A stretch of DNA of 64,000 nucleotides from DASRHT01 sp035650355 (GCA_035650355.1 DASRHT010000065.1:1-64000); one strand, 5' to 3'; shown: positions 36,552 to 45,110, counted from the stretch's first letter. The notes: generated from the sequence alone by a model not told the origin. Made by a program: numbers and translations.

Positions 36552-36824
36552 GGAGATATTTCCCTTTTCTGCTTTAGCATTTGTCCAACTGAGGACAGAT
36601 AAGCCGCCTCAGGGAGGTTTTGCGCCATTAGTGACAAGAGTAATCTATCAGAGAAAAACTCTCAATGGGCGTGCAGGCGCTTCATGATAGTCAGGAAAAA
36701 GTGGGGTCGCCAGAATTGGCTCTGGCGACCTCGCTTTTCAAAAAGATATCAGGGTTTGAGAGGTTCTCAAGTGATCATGGAACGAGCCATGTCATTATCA
36801 GATGTACACCCGGGCCCATTTGCC

Positions 36825-37307
36825 TCATGATACGAAGTGACATTGCCTTGCCACCAGTATCCGCCAGTTATGAGCCCATAGCTCGGCGCAGGCTGAGCCC
36901 CGCGGCATATTCCGGTTTATGGTGTATTTCCACTGTCCGACGTGACTGCAGCCCCAGTGAACGTTTCCATCGATGCGAACTGAACCGTATCCATAAGTAA
37001 AACGCATTGACGGGTCGCCAATGCACCCAGCCGACCCGAAGTTCGCTCCGTCCCAACTGACGAACAGTCCTTTACCGCTGATCCAGTGTGCGAGCTGCCC
37101 TGCCGGAATGCGGATCGTCTGACCACCAACGTTGGCAGCGAACCCACTAAAATACTGGATGCCATACGCGCTCGCGTGACTCGATTGTGGCCACAGCGTC
37201 AGAGCCGAGACCAGCATCAATCCCATCAGCATCAGCGTTACAATGGAAACCTTCGTCTTCGTCCTCATCGTCTTCACTCTTGCCGTTACTGTTGTCATCA
37301 GGTTCAT
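36825..37307 (-). CDS. small secreted Cys-containing protein of unknown function
   Basis: A 160-residue protein from ATG 37307, with GAAGGAGG upstream. Residues 10-46 are a signal peptide ('VSIVTLMLMGLMLVSALTLW', then SSHASA). The mature part is Gly/Trp-rich with four cysteines: 'SAGCIGDPSMRFTYGYGSVR', 'HWGCSHVGQWKYTINRNM', 'SACAELW' and 'ARQCHFVS'. Four cysteines could give two disulfides. The domain 'GGQTIRIPAGQLAHWISGKG' looks like a compact secreted beta fold, as in small bacteriocin-like or surface proteins, but I recognise no family. It is controlled by promoter module copy 2 and divergent from the XRE-NACHT gene. Confidence 0.6.
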   Translation of the reverse strand: MNLMTTVTARVKTMRTKTKVSIVTLMLMGLMLVSALTLWPQSSHASAYGIQYFSGFAANVGGQTIRIPAGQLAHWISGKGLFVSWDGANFGSAGCIGDPSMRFTYGYGSVRIDGNVHWGCSHVGQWKYTINRNMPRGSACAELWAHNWRILVARQCHFVS

Positions 37308-37347
37308 CGTTTTTCCTCCTTCAACTATATAAGGCTTATTGTCTGTG

Positions 37348-37510
37348 GGCAAAAGCACTACATGTGTACGTTTTGCCATCTGGGTGAAGGATACCGGATA
37401 GACATCATTGCGAGAACCACAAACGCTCGCCTTCGAGTCGTCTTTGAGTCGTCTTTGAGTCGTTTCCAGGCATGTTTAGTACTTTATAGCCTTTTTCTCT
37501 ACTTATTTTT
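37348..37510 (-). promoter_or_regulatory. 11-bp repeat promoter module, copy 2 (before the small secreted protein)
   Basis: Plus-strand heptamers CGCCTTC, CGTCTTT, CGTCTTT and CGTTTCC at 37428, 37439, 37450 and 37461, again at exact 11-base steps. The minus-strand TATCCT (37393-37388) lies 34 bases beyond the last heptamer, as in the other two copies. The palindrome GGCAAAA...TTTTGCC is at 37348-37377. Confidence 0.65.
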
Positions 37511-37617
37511 TAAATGTGTGTTATAGTAAGTGCGCATTTGCCGCTGTTTTGTTTTGTAAAATCGAGAACGGAGCAACACAGACCCCTTCGATAGAGTGTA
37601 GTAATAGGAGTCAGGCT

Positions 37618-40395
37618 ATGCAATATAATACCTTGCTCAAGCAGGCCCGCGAGGAACGCGGGTGGTCTCAAAAAGATGTCGCGGAGAAGATCGGCACCGA
37701 CTCGAAAACGGTGAGTCGCTGGGAACGGAGAGTCGCATACCCTTCCCCATATTTTCGCCAGAAGCTCGGCAGCCTTTTCGAGAAAAATCTGCGCGAACTC
37801 GATCTGCTTGCCTCCGGCGAAAGAGCGCTAGAAGATAGCAACCCTCCTATCTCAAAGTCGCCAGCAGAGTTGGTCGTGGACACGCAGCCACTAGAACCAC
37901 CGGACTCTCATATTGATGCTGTCAACCAGCAGATAGACCAATTTCCGGCTGCAAGTGCGCCATCCCGTCAACAGGCTCGCACCGCTGTTCTACGGCTGCT
38001 GAACCGGACACGGATGCTTGATCGCCTGCGCCGCTCTTATGATGAGTTGCTGGAGTACTCGCTACAGAACATCGTGCGGATCGAGTTGGGTTTAGCGAAA
38101 GTACCCAATGCGGTACAAAATGCCACAAACCGACTGGTGCGCTTATCGCAGGAGGAAGCTCAGACACTCCCTCTCGGAACCTCGATCCTGGATGTTTATG
38201 AGATGTCCGGGCACGAATTGCTCATCCTGGGAGACCCCGGGGCGGGCAAATCCACCACGCTGCTGCACCTTGCTCAGCTATTGATACAACAAGCAGAGCA
38301 AGAGGAGGAGCACCCTTTGCCGGTGGTGCTGCGCCTCTCATCCTGGGCCGAAAAGAAGCCAGCCCTGGAAGATTGGATGAGCGAACAACTGGCCTTGACC
38401 TATGATGTATCCCAGAAACTCAGCACCCAGTGGGTACGCAACGAACAGATTCTCCCGCTACTCGATGGACTGGATGAGATGGATGCGGCATCCCGCTCAG
38501 CCTGTATTGCTGCCATCAATGCCTATCATCGCGAGCACCTGCTCGTCCCGCTCGTCATTTGTTCGCGACGAACAGAATATGAAACCGCCGCCAGCCAGCA
38601 GAAATTGGCGCTCCAGCATGCCGTGCTCATCCAGCCGCTCACGCTTGAACAGGTCTACGCTTCTCTTGACCAGATCGGGCACCCACTGGATGCTTTACGA
38701 CAGACTCTTCGGACCAATCTGGCCTTGCAAGAACTGACCGCCACCCCTCTACAGTTAAGCATTTTGATCCTGGCCTACTCGCGAACTCCGGTGCCTACAC
38801 TCTCCCACGATCTCTCCACGCTGCAAAGGCAGATGTGGACCGATTACGTGGCCCATATGGTCAAGCAGAAAGGTGTTGTCGGGCGCTATTCGCTCCAGCA
38901 GACCAGCTTGTGGCTGAACTGGCTGGCACGCAACCTGCAAAAACACTACCAGACCGTCTTCTACCTGGAGCATGTGCAGGCTGACTGGCTACCGGAGAAC
39001 CTGCAACAGCGGGCTTTCCGGCTGACGATGCACCTGCCCATCATTCTGCTCGGCATAGTCGCAAGCTGCGTCATTGGCTTATTTTTGCAAACGGTGATTG
39101 ATCTTACTACCGGCATTCAAGCTGCGATCTTAGGATACGTCCTGGCAAACTGTTTCAGCCAGGCGGCCAGTATCAGTTCTCCTTCCACGGCTCCGGCGAG
39201 GCCGCGTGAGCGCATTCCGAGCAGCTTGCTGGTCAGCGCGTGTACAGGGCTTGTGGTCGCGGGCAGTTTCGGATTTGAGTTGGGGCCAGGATATGGCACT
39301 GGCGATTGGGTACGGGACAGCTTGATCTATGGCAGTATCATCGGTTTTGCTTGCTGGTCGCTCCTGGTTTTGTTCCCACTGTTATCTTCTCAGCGTCGTC
39401 CTCCTCATACCCCGAGGGCAGCGGCACGCCTGCGCTACTTGCTCTCGACGCCTCACCTGCGGCGTGCGTTATCTGGCGCGACCGCACTCGGTCTTGCCTA
39501 TGGGCTGAGCACCGGCCTGAGCTACGGAGCGAGCTATGGACCGAGTACCGGACTCAACTTTCTGCTGAGCTACGGCTGCGTCATCTTTCTGATCAGTTTG
39601 ATCGTTGAGAAGAACCGCGGGAATATTGGCCTCACCGAACGGCTGCGCTGGAGCAGGAGCAGCTTTTTTCACAGCCTGCGCTCTTTCGAACACTGTGTTG
39701 CCAGTGGAGCACTGGCGCTTAGCCTTCTGCTGGCCGTCGGGCTGAGCTACGGACTCACCACCGGCCTGGGCCTCCCGGTGAGCACCGACCTGGGCTTCCG
39801 GCTGAGCTACGGGCTGAGCGATGGACTCACCAGCGGGATCAGCGCCGGACCGATCACCGGTCTGACTTACGGGCTGACGATGGGGCTGATCGTTGGCGCA
39901 GGCATCGGATTGGCTTACTGGCTGGCGCTGGGACTCTTCCAAAGTATCGCACAGGAACGCATCGAAGATCAGGACCGCCAGAGTCTTAATCAAGGCGTGC
40001 GTCGCTCGCTGATGAATAGCATCATCATCGGCCTTCTCAGCGCGGGAGTCGTCGGCGGCCTCGGATTTATGGGCGACTGGCTGAGCTACTTGCTCAACGA
40101 GGGATTGAGTAAAGGGCTGATTGTGGGACTGGGCCAGGGATTGGGTTATGCGCTCAGTTCTGCGTGGCTCTTCGCCATCGGCGGTGGCCTGGTTGGCTGG
40201 GCGATCAGCGGCGGCTGGGCGGTGCTGCAACATTTTGCCCTGCGCTGGTTACTCCACAAGGGCCATGTCTTCCCCTGGCAGGCGCAGGGATTCCTTGATA
40301 ACGCAACGATCTGCATTCTCCTACAGCGTGTCGGGGGAGGATACAGTTTCATCCATCGCCTCCTACTGGAGTATTTTGCCAATCTCGATGTTTGA
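37618..40395 (+). CDS. XRE-NACHT protein with a glycine-rich membrane tail
   Basis: A 925-residue protein from ATG 37618, with AGGAG upstream; the frame extends 34 codons further without a ribosome site. Residues 4-60 are an XRE-type HTH ('LKQAREERGWSQKDVAEKIG', 'SKTVSRWERR'). Residues about 195-400 are a NACHT NTPase: Walker A 'LGDPGAGKSTT', Walker B 'ILPLLDGLDEM', then 'LVICSRRTEYE' as sensor 1. From about residue 470 there are many hydrophobic segments with repeated 'GLSYG', 'STGL' and 'GLTYGLTMGLIVG' phrases, probably ten or more membrane passes. NACHT STAND proteins oligomerise on a trigger. A DNA-binding head on a membrane effector suggests it may sense at the nucleoid and act at the membrane (inference). 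Confidence 0.8.
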   Translation: MQYNTLLKQAREERGWSQKDVAEKIGTDSKTVSRWERRVAYPSPYFRQKLGSLFEKNLRELDLLASGERALEDSNPPISKSPAELVVDTQPLEPPDSHIDAVNQQIDQFPAASAPSRQQARTAVLRLLNRTRMLDRLRRSYDELLEYSLQNIVRIELGLAKVPNAVQNATNRLVRLSQEEAQTLPLGTSILDVYEMSGHELLILGDPGAGKSTTLLHLAQLLIQQAEQEEEHPLPVVLRLSSWAEKKPALEDWMSEQLALTYDVSQKLSTQWVRNEQILPLLDGLDEMDAASRSACIAAINAYHREHLLVPLVICSRRTEYETAASQQKLALQHAVLIQPLTLEQVYASLDQIGHPLDALRQTLRTNLALQELTATPLQLSILILAYSRTPVPTLSHDLSTLQRQMWTDYVAHMVKQKGVVGRYSLQQTSLWLNWLARNLQKHYQTVFYLEHVQADWLPENLQQRAFRLTMHLPIILLGIVASCVIGLFLQTVIDLTTGIQAAILGYVLANCFSQAASISSPSTAPARPRERIPSSLLVSACTGLVVAGSFGFELGPGYGTGDWVRDSLIYGSIIGFACWSLLVLFPLLSSQRRPPHTPRAAARLRYLLSTPHLRRALSGATALGLAYGLSTGLSYGASYGPSTGLNFLLSYGCVIFLISLIVEKNRGNIGLTERLRWSRSSFFHSLRSFEHCVASGALALSLLLAVGLSYGLTTGLGLPVSTDLGFRLSYGLSDGLTSGISAGPITGLTYGLTMGLIVGAGIGLAYWLALGLFQSIAQERIEDQDRQSLNQGVRRSLMNSIIIGLLSAGVVGGLGFMGDWLSYLLNEGLSKGLIVGLGQGLGYALSSAWLFAIGGGLVGWAISGGWAVLQHFALRWLLHKGHVFPWQAQGFLDNATICILLQRVGGGYSFIHRLLLEYFANLDV

Positions 40396-40452
40396 AATAG
40401 CTCTCTCAACTAATCCGGGAGCGAGACCTCACCCTCTTCCTTCTCCCCTCGT

Positions 40453-40479
40453 GAGGCTGTGTTGCACAGCCTCTTTTTT
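40453..40479 (+). terminator. intrinsic terminator after the XRE-NACHT gene
   Basis: GAGGCTGTG-TTG-CACAGCCTC followed by six T residues: a perfect 9-base stem with a U tract, 58 bases after the stop codon. Confidence 0.8.
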
Positions 40480-40546
40480 GTCCTATCAGAGTGCTATGTT
40501 GGAGATTGAGAGCCTCGATTTTTCATATTACATGCTCACTATTACA

Positions 40547-40626
40547 AAAGACGAAGTAAAGACGACTTGAAGCCGACACAAAGACGAGCAGTTGTTGTTC
40601 CTCCCAGAGCCTCTTTCCGGTATTCT
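40547..40626 (+). promoter_or_regulatory. 11-bp repeat promoter module, copy 3 (before the lytic-enzyme genes)
   Basis: AAAGACG, AAAGACG, GAAGCCG and AAAGACG at 40547, 40558, 40569 and 40580, exact 11-base steps, then a 34-base gap and TATTCT at 40621. GAGC..TTGT.GTTC and CGGTATTCTT are also shared with copy 1. The palindrome seen after copies 1 and 2 is not evident here. It points toward the gene at 40833. Confidence 0.65.
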
Positions 40627-40832
40627 TCCATGCGAACGGTATATCCGATCAGCGAACTCAACCTTGATATAGAAATGGTTACGATGCTTTTTCTCGTTTG
40701 ATAGGCGTCTGAAACAGGCCGGTTTCTTTTCCATTTCTCTCATCTGATTGCCATGATGGACAACGCGCTTTCTGTGAAAGAGACGATTGAGTTCGCTTTC
40801 TACTCTCTATCTACAAGTAAAGGAATACGTCT

Positions 40833-41738
40833 ATGTTTCAAACACAATCGACCTCGGACAAACCTAAAAAGATGCGCTGGTTTCTTCCCCTGCTGAGCGG
40901 GTTGCTCGTTGTTGCCGTCTTAGTCGGTGCCCTCTTGATCTCCTTCGCTGCCAGAGGAGGGGCACATGCGGCTAGCGCAACGAATGCTGCGGTATCCTTT
41001 GCCGATTCGCACTGGAACTGCGGAAATGCCGCATGTACCTTCCGAGTTGCGGCAGGGTCTCCTCAGCCCGATTATCAATGTGCGGAATTTGTCGCGCGTT
41101 CCCTGGCCGCGGTAGGGAAGGTGCCTGGTTTGACGCCCAATTCTTCCCAATCTGCTTATGGCAGCTATCGTGCCAGAAATGGCAGGACCTATGACTTGTT
41201 ATGGGTCGGAGTCGATGCCAGTGGCATTAACGACGAGGGCAGACCTGGCCTGTATCAGTATTTGACCGAGAACGGAGTTGGAGTGAATATTGGCAACGCT
41301 CCCTCCAGGGCAACACCTGGCGACGTGACCTTTCACTTTGAAGGCCAGGGACATACCGGCCTCCTCGTGCAGGCGGGAAGCAATGCTGTAGCCGATTTCC
41401 ATAACAACGCGCGTTTCCACAACTTTTATACCGAAGGGTATCCCACGATCATCGTGCATATTGGTGGGAAGCTCCCTCCGCCTCCTCCGGTGTGCCCGGC
41501 CACGATCCAGAATGGCAGCACCGGCTCGCTGGTAGCCTCATTGCAGAATGAGCTGGACTCGCTCTATTCCAAGAAAGCTTTCCCCAACTCGCCCTTTAAC
41601 TTCCATCCGCTGCTGGCAAAAGATGGGCAATTTGGGACGCTGACAGCCAATGCGGTCAAGGATTTCCAGAAGAAAAAGGGACTGACAGTTGACGGCATCG
41701 TTGGCCCAATGACCTGGCACGCGCTCGGCAACTGCTAA
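40833..41738 (+). CDS. secreted amidase-like peptidoglycan hydrolase with PG-binding domain
   Basis: A 301-residue protein. Residues 14-46 form a signal anchor ('MRWFLPLLSGLLVVAVLVGA', then GAHA). Residues about 55-200 look like an Amidase_6/CHAP-type papain fold: 'YQCAEFVARSLAAVG' (Cys nucleophile), 'ATPGDVTFHFEGQGHTGLLV' (GDV and His), 'VADFHNNARFHN'. A proline linker (KLPPPPPV) leads to a PG_binding_1 domain (about 220-301, 'DGQFGTLTANAVKDFQKKKG', 'DGIVGPMTWHAL'). The signal and PG-binding parts are nearly identical to those of the next gene; only the catalytic middle differs. It probably cuts cell-wall peptides outside the cell. First gene after promoter module copy 3. Confidence 0.75.
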   Translation: MFQTQSTSDKPKKMRWFLPLLSGLLVVAVLVGALLISFAARGGAHAASATNAAVSFADSHWNCGNAACTFRVAAGSPQPDYQCAEFVARSLAAVGKVPGLTPNSSQSAYGSYRARNGRTYDLLWVGVDASGINDEGRPGLYQYLTENGVGVNIGNAPSRATPGDVTFHFEGQGHTGLLVQAGSNAVADFHNNARFHNFYTEGYPTIIVHIGGKLPPPPPVCPATIQNGSTGSLVASLQNELDSLYSKKAFPNSPFNFHPLLAKDGQFGTLTANAVKDFQKKKGLTVDGIVGPMTWHALGNC

Positions 41739-41882
41739 AGGCGCGGGCACATTCTATCCTCAAAATCTTTGTCCGATCTCGCGAAAAGTTCGCGCAACGC
41801 TGCCACACAGCGGAGTAAGAGGGTACTGTGAAACGCATTTGTCGCAATACCCTCTTAACTCACCAAATAAAGGAATACGTTT

Positions 41883-42563
41883 ATGCTGCAAACACAATCA
41901 CCTGTGGACAAACCTAAAAAGATGCGCTGGTTTCTTCCCCTGCTGAGCGGGTTGCTCGTTGTTGCCGTCTTAGTTGGCGCCCTGTTGATCTCCTTCACTG
42001 CCAGAGGAGGGGCGCATGCCGCGGCGGCCTCTTTCACCAGAGCGCAGATCATCAATATAATTCATAACGCCTTTGGCACCGGCACCCTCGGCAACCAGGC
42101 CATCAGTGTAGCTACCTGCGAATCGAGCCTGAATCCGAATGCCTTCAATCCGGCTCCTCCCTTTGCAATGGGGCTTTTCCAGATAGCTAAGGGTACCTGG
42201 GCTGAAGCTGGTATCGGTAAAGGTAATCCCTTCAACCCCACCGATAATGCTCAAGCTGCACGCAGGTTATACAATCGTCAAGGTTGGGCACCCTGGGCAT
42301 GCCAACCCTCTTCTTTATGTCCAGCCATGATTCAGAATGGCAGCACCGGCTCGCTGGTGGTCTCGTTGCAGAGTGAACTGGACTCGCTCTATTCCAAAAA
42401 AGCCTTCCCCAACTCGCCCTTTAATTTCCATCCGCTGCTGGCAAAAGATGGGCAATTTGGGACGCTGACAGCCAATGCGGTCAAGGATTTCCAAAAGCAA
42501 AAGAGACTGGCGGTTGACGGCGTCGTTGGCCCAAATACCTGGCACGCTCTAGGGCGCTGTTAA
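41883..42563 (+). CDS. secreted transglycosylase/lysozyme-like enzyme with PG-binding domain
   Basis: A 226-residue protein. It shares its ribosome site, signal anchor and PG_binding_1 domain with the preceding gene. The middle (about residues 48-145) is different: 'FTRAQIINIIHNAFGTGTLG', 'ISVATCESSLNPNAFN', 'AMGLFQIAKGTWAE' is the pattern of SLT/Rpf-type lysozyme folds, with the catalytic Glu in 'CESSLNP' and the 'GLFQI' strand. Such enzymes cut the glycan strand. Together with the amidase-like neighbour it could open both bonds of the wall. No separate promoter was seen in the 144-base gap, so co-transcription is likely. Confidence 0.8.
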   Translation: MLQTQSPVDKPKKMRWFLPLLSGLLVVAVLVGALLISFTARGGAHAAAASFTRAQIINIIHNAFGTGTLGNQAISVATCESSLNPNAFNPAPPFAMGLFQIAKGTWAEAGIGKGNPFNPTDNAQAARRLYNRQGWAPWACQPSSLCPAMIQNGSTGSLVVSLQSELDSLYSKKAFPNSPFNFHPLLAKDGQFGTLTANAVKDFQKQKRLAVDGVVGPNTWHALGRC

Positions 42564-42646
42564 GGGCGCACCTTATCTCAAAACCTTTGTCTTAGACCTT
42601 ACTACCATCCAATTATCATGGAATGCATTTAAAAGGAGTTAAATGT

Positions 42647-43849
42647 ATGAACAGCAGAAAGGGATTTCACTGGCTCTTGCGGGGGCTGCTCCCAATGCTC
42701 GCGTTGACTATTGTAGTCGGTTTCACCGTTTTCTCGTACGCTACCCAGACTCACGCGGCCCCGCAACCTTCCTGGCCGCTGGTCGGTCCTGGCGATAGCG
42801 GCGAAGATGTCTTCTCAGTGCAATTGATGCTCCAGGCTCATGGCTCCTCTCTCTCTATCGATGGCAGCTTTGGACCGCAAACCACAGCGAGCGTCAAAGC
42901 TTTTCAATCCGCTCATCATCTGAGTGCAGATGGAGTGGTGGGACCACAGACCTGGCCGGTCCTGATCGTTACCACCAAACAGGGCAGCACCGGCTCTGCG
43001 GTCAAAGCGGTGCAGCGCCAGCTCAACGCGCACGGAGCCTCCCTGAGTGTGGATGGCAGCTTCGGACCGGCCACGGCAGCAGCCGTAAAGCACTACCAGA
43101 GCAGCCATAAGCTCACCGCGAGTGGTATTGCCGATGTGCAAACCTGGGGTAGCCTGGTCGGCATGGCCAGTCCGCCGCCGCCACCTCCTCCTGGGAAGAT
43201 CCTCTGGGGAGTGGACACCACGAGCTTTGTTACCTCGTCATTCCTCAATCAGGTGGGGAACAGTTTCGGGACACCCCAGTTTATTGGTCGCTACCTCGAT
43301 GCAATATCTTTCTCTCCGATGTCAGCTTCCGAAGCCTCGTTCATTCATAGCAGAGGGATTCACATCCTGCCGATTCTCTCGGACTTTGGAGGGGACACCG
43401 GCTTCAACACGGGCGTCGCACGCGCACACGATGCCATTGCGAAAGCCCATGCGCTGGGTATCCCCAAAAAGACCGTTCTGATAGTAGATATCGAGGTTGG
43501 GCAAGCTGTGGATGCCGGCTATATTGAAGGTTGGAATAACACCATTGCCGCAGCGGGCTATACCGTTGGGTACTACGAGAATCCGTTACCCGGTAGCAGC
43601 GGATTTAATAGCGCGTTTTGCACAGCCGTGGGGAAGGATTCAGGCGTCGCCAAGTCCATTCTGTTTCCCACTGAGCCATCGCTCGGACGAACGTCTGAAG
43701 CCCACAAGCCCGCATTCAGACCGGACGGACTGCTGTGTAATGGTCAGGACCGCGGCGGCCATACGCTCATCTGGCAGTATGGTTTGCAAGGCAATGGTGC
43801 GGTCAATATAGACACCGACGAACTTCAGTCCTCGGTTCCCCTCTGGTAA
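42647..43849 (+). CDS. secreted protein: two PG-binding domains plus DUF1906 (Rv2525c-like) hydrolase fold
   Basis: A 400-residue protein from ATG 42647, with AAAAGGAG eight bases upstream. Residues 8-38 are a signal peptide ('LLPMLALTIVVGFTVFSYAT', then QTHAA). Two PG_binding_1 domains follow ('DGSFGPQTTASVKAFQSAHH' and 'DGSFGPATAAAVKHYQSSHK'). After a Pro-rich linker, residues about 185-400 ('LWGVDTTSFVTSSFLNQVGN', 'FIGRYLD', 'ILPILSDFGGD', 'ARAHDAIAKAHALGIPKKTV', 'ILVDIEVGQAVDAGYIEGW') match the DUF1906 glycoside-hydrolase-like TIM barrel. Rv2525c-type proteins act at the cell wall. Third member of the secreted wall-active set. Confidence 0.8.
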   Translation: MNSRKGFHWLLRGLLPMLALTIVVGFTVFSYATQTHAAPQPSWPLVGPGDSGEDVFSVQLMLQAHGSSLSIDGSFGPQTTASVKAFQSAHHLSADGVVGPQTWPVLIVTTKQGSTGSAVKAVQRQLNAHGASLSVDGSFGPATAAAVKHYQSSHKLTASGIADVQTWGSLVGMASPPPPPPPGKILWGVDTTSFVTSSFLNQVGNSFGTPQFIGRYLDAISFSPMSASEASFIHSRGIHILPILSDFGGDTGFNTGVARAHDAIAKAHALGIPKKTVLIVDIEVGQAVDAGYIEGWNNTIAAAGYTVGYYENPLPGSSGFNSAFCTAVGKDSGVAKSILFPTEPSLGRTSEAHKPAFRPDGLLCNGQDRGGHTLIWQYGLQGNGAVNIDTDELQSSVPLW

Positions 43850-43869
43850 CAATGTATCTATCAGTGCAT

Positions 43870-43931
43870 TGAGCCTCTCCCGGTTTGCCAGAGTCCTCAA
43901 AGCTGAGATAGACTCTAGCAAATCGGGAAAG
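43870..43931. repeat. 62-base hairpin repeat, copy 2
   Basis: Second copy of the element at 32038-32099. Here the arms are more regular: CCCGGTTTGC with GCAAATCGGG, CAGAGTC with GACTCTA, and inner CTCA-AAGC-TGAG. It lies 20 bases after the DUF1906 gene. Confidence 0.75.
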
Positions 43932-43990
43932 AGGTCTACTCAGGAGAAAGAAACTTCTCCAGGGCTTCTCAAAAGTGATCTTTTCAGACA

Positions 43991-44067
43991 GAACGGCTCG
44001 CAAGCGAGCCGTTCGAGAGGAAGGTGCTGGCTGCGGGCGCAACCCACAGCCAGCACCTTCCTTTTCC
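43991..44067. terminator. two adjacent hairpins, the second an intrinsic terminator
   Basis: At 43991-44014, GAACGGCTCGC-AA-GCGAGCCGTTC is a perfect 11-base stem. At 44019-44061, GGAAGGTGCTGGCTG and CAGCCAGCACCTTCC make a perfect 15-base stem followed by TTTT. They close the lytic-enzyme unit. The rest of 43850-44271 holds hairpin-repeat copy 2 and no gene. Confidence 0.7.
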
Positions 44068-44271
44068 TGTGAGCGCCGAAGGCGCGAGGAGTCAAAGCGT
44101 GCAGCGACGTTTGAGAAACATGGAAACTTCTCCTATGCAGGCTGACGAAGTGTCATCAGACGTGGTATAGTAGAAGGAGCACTTGCTTTTCTCTAGGGAG
44201 CGCCCCTCTTGACAAGATCGTGGTTGATCGGATAGAAATGTTATCAAAGCAAGATGCAAATGAGGTAAATC

Positions 44272-45039
44272 ATGAGTCTGGAACAATCCGGCACCAGTAA
44301 AAAAGTCAGAGCGCGCAATCAGCGCAACCGTCCTAGATTGGTAACAGAGCAGACCGAGGGAGCCGACACTGCTACTTTAGCACCTGATACTGAAAAACTT
44401 GCCGTTGACATACCTGAAACCAGTGCCGCCGCAGAGCCTGTAGCCGCGCCTATGTCGCGCCGCCTGCCTGGCTTCTTCTCCACCGTTGGCAAGAATGACC
44501 AGGAGAATAAAGCGAAAGAGGTGGATGTCGCGCAGGCTCGCCTGGCGCGTGCGACTCGTGGGAAAATCACACCACCTGAAAAGGCTGCAAGCGCAAAAAA
44601 GACCGAGACGAAAACAACGCGCGCGACAACCAGCGCCAGCAAGACACCAGCACGACCAACCAGCCCATTCAAAACACGCTATATTCTTGGTATGGCTATC
44701 TACCTGATCGGCGCGAGCTACATCGGCGGCCTGGAACAGGCATTCCTGACCAATGCGGGCCTGGAGCGCCTATTAACGACGCTCAACCTTTTCGGCGCAT
44801 CAATTCCTATTAAGGTATCGACGTTGCTCTTCCTGGCAACACTCGTGATCGTTCTTGTTATCCTGGCCAAGCTGGACCTCATTCCCCGCAGTCTTACCGG
44901 AATGAGTGGCACACCCGCCCCGACTCCTGCAGTCAAACCCAGGACGAAGGCCAGGGAACAGGCCCCATCAGTGGTAACATCAGGTGACAAGCTCTATCAG
45001 GAATACAAAGCCAGCCAGCGCCGCGAGAAAAAACGATAG
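44272..45039 (+). CDS. basic membrane protein of unknown function
   Basis: A 255-residue protein. Residues 1-140 are polar, Ala/Thr/Lys-rich and probably disordered ('KKTETKTTRATTSASKTPAR'). Residues about 143-205 hold two or three hydrophobic segments ('ILGMAIYLIGASYIGGLEQA', 'TLLFLATLVIVLVILAKLDL'). The tail is again basic ('DKLYQEYKASQRREKKR'). There is no signal peptidase site and no recognised family. The long charged ends suggest interaction with nucleic acid or phospholipid, but this is a guess. It is followed by the consensus promoter of the aroF leader. Confidence 0.55.
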   Translation: MSLEQSGTSKKVRARNQRNRPRLVTEQTEGADTATLAPDTEKLAVDIPETSAAAEPVAAPMSRRLPGFFSTVGKNDQENKAKEVDVAQARLARATRGKITPPEKAASAKKTETKTTRATTSASKTPARPTSPFKTRYILGMAIYLIGASYIGGLEQAFLTNAGLERLLTTLNLFGASIPIKVSTLLFLATLVIVLVILAKLDLIPRSLTGMSGTPAPTPAVKPRTKAREQAPSVVTSGDKLYQEYKASQRREKKR

Positions 45040-45110
45040 GTAGGGGCAACTCCCACGATGAATCGGGGAGCTACCGCTGGCCCTGCCCGCTTTGCGCCCA
45101 TCCCTACCCC

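Noticed and set aside
39469..40233. 254-codon minus-strand frame opposite the NACHT membrane tail
   Set aside because: It mirrors the repetitive Gly/Leu-rich gene and consists of repeated Gln/Pro/Ala words (QPVAQPEAQ). It has no ribosome site and is a shadow frame.
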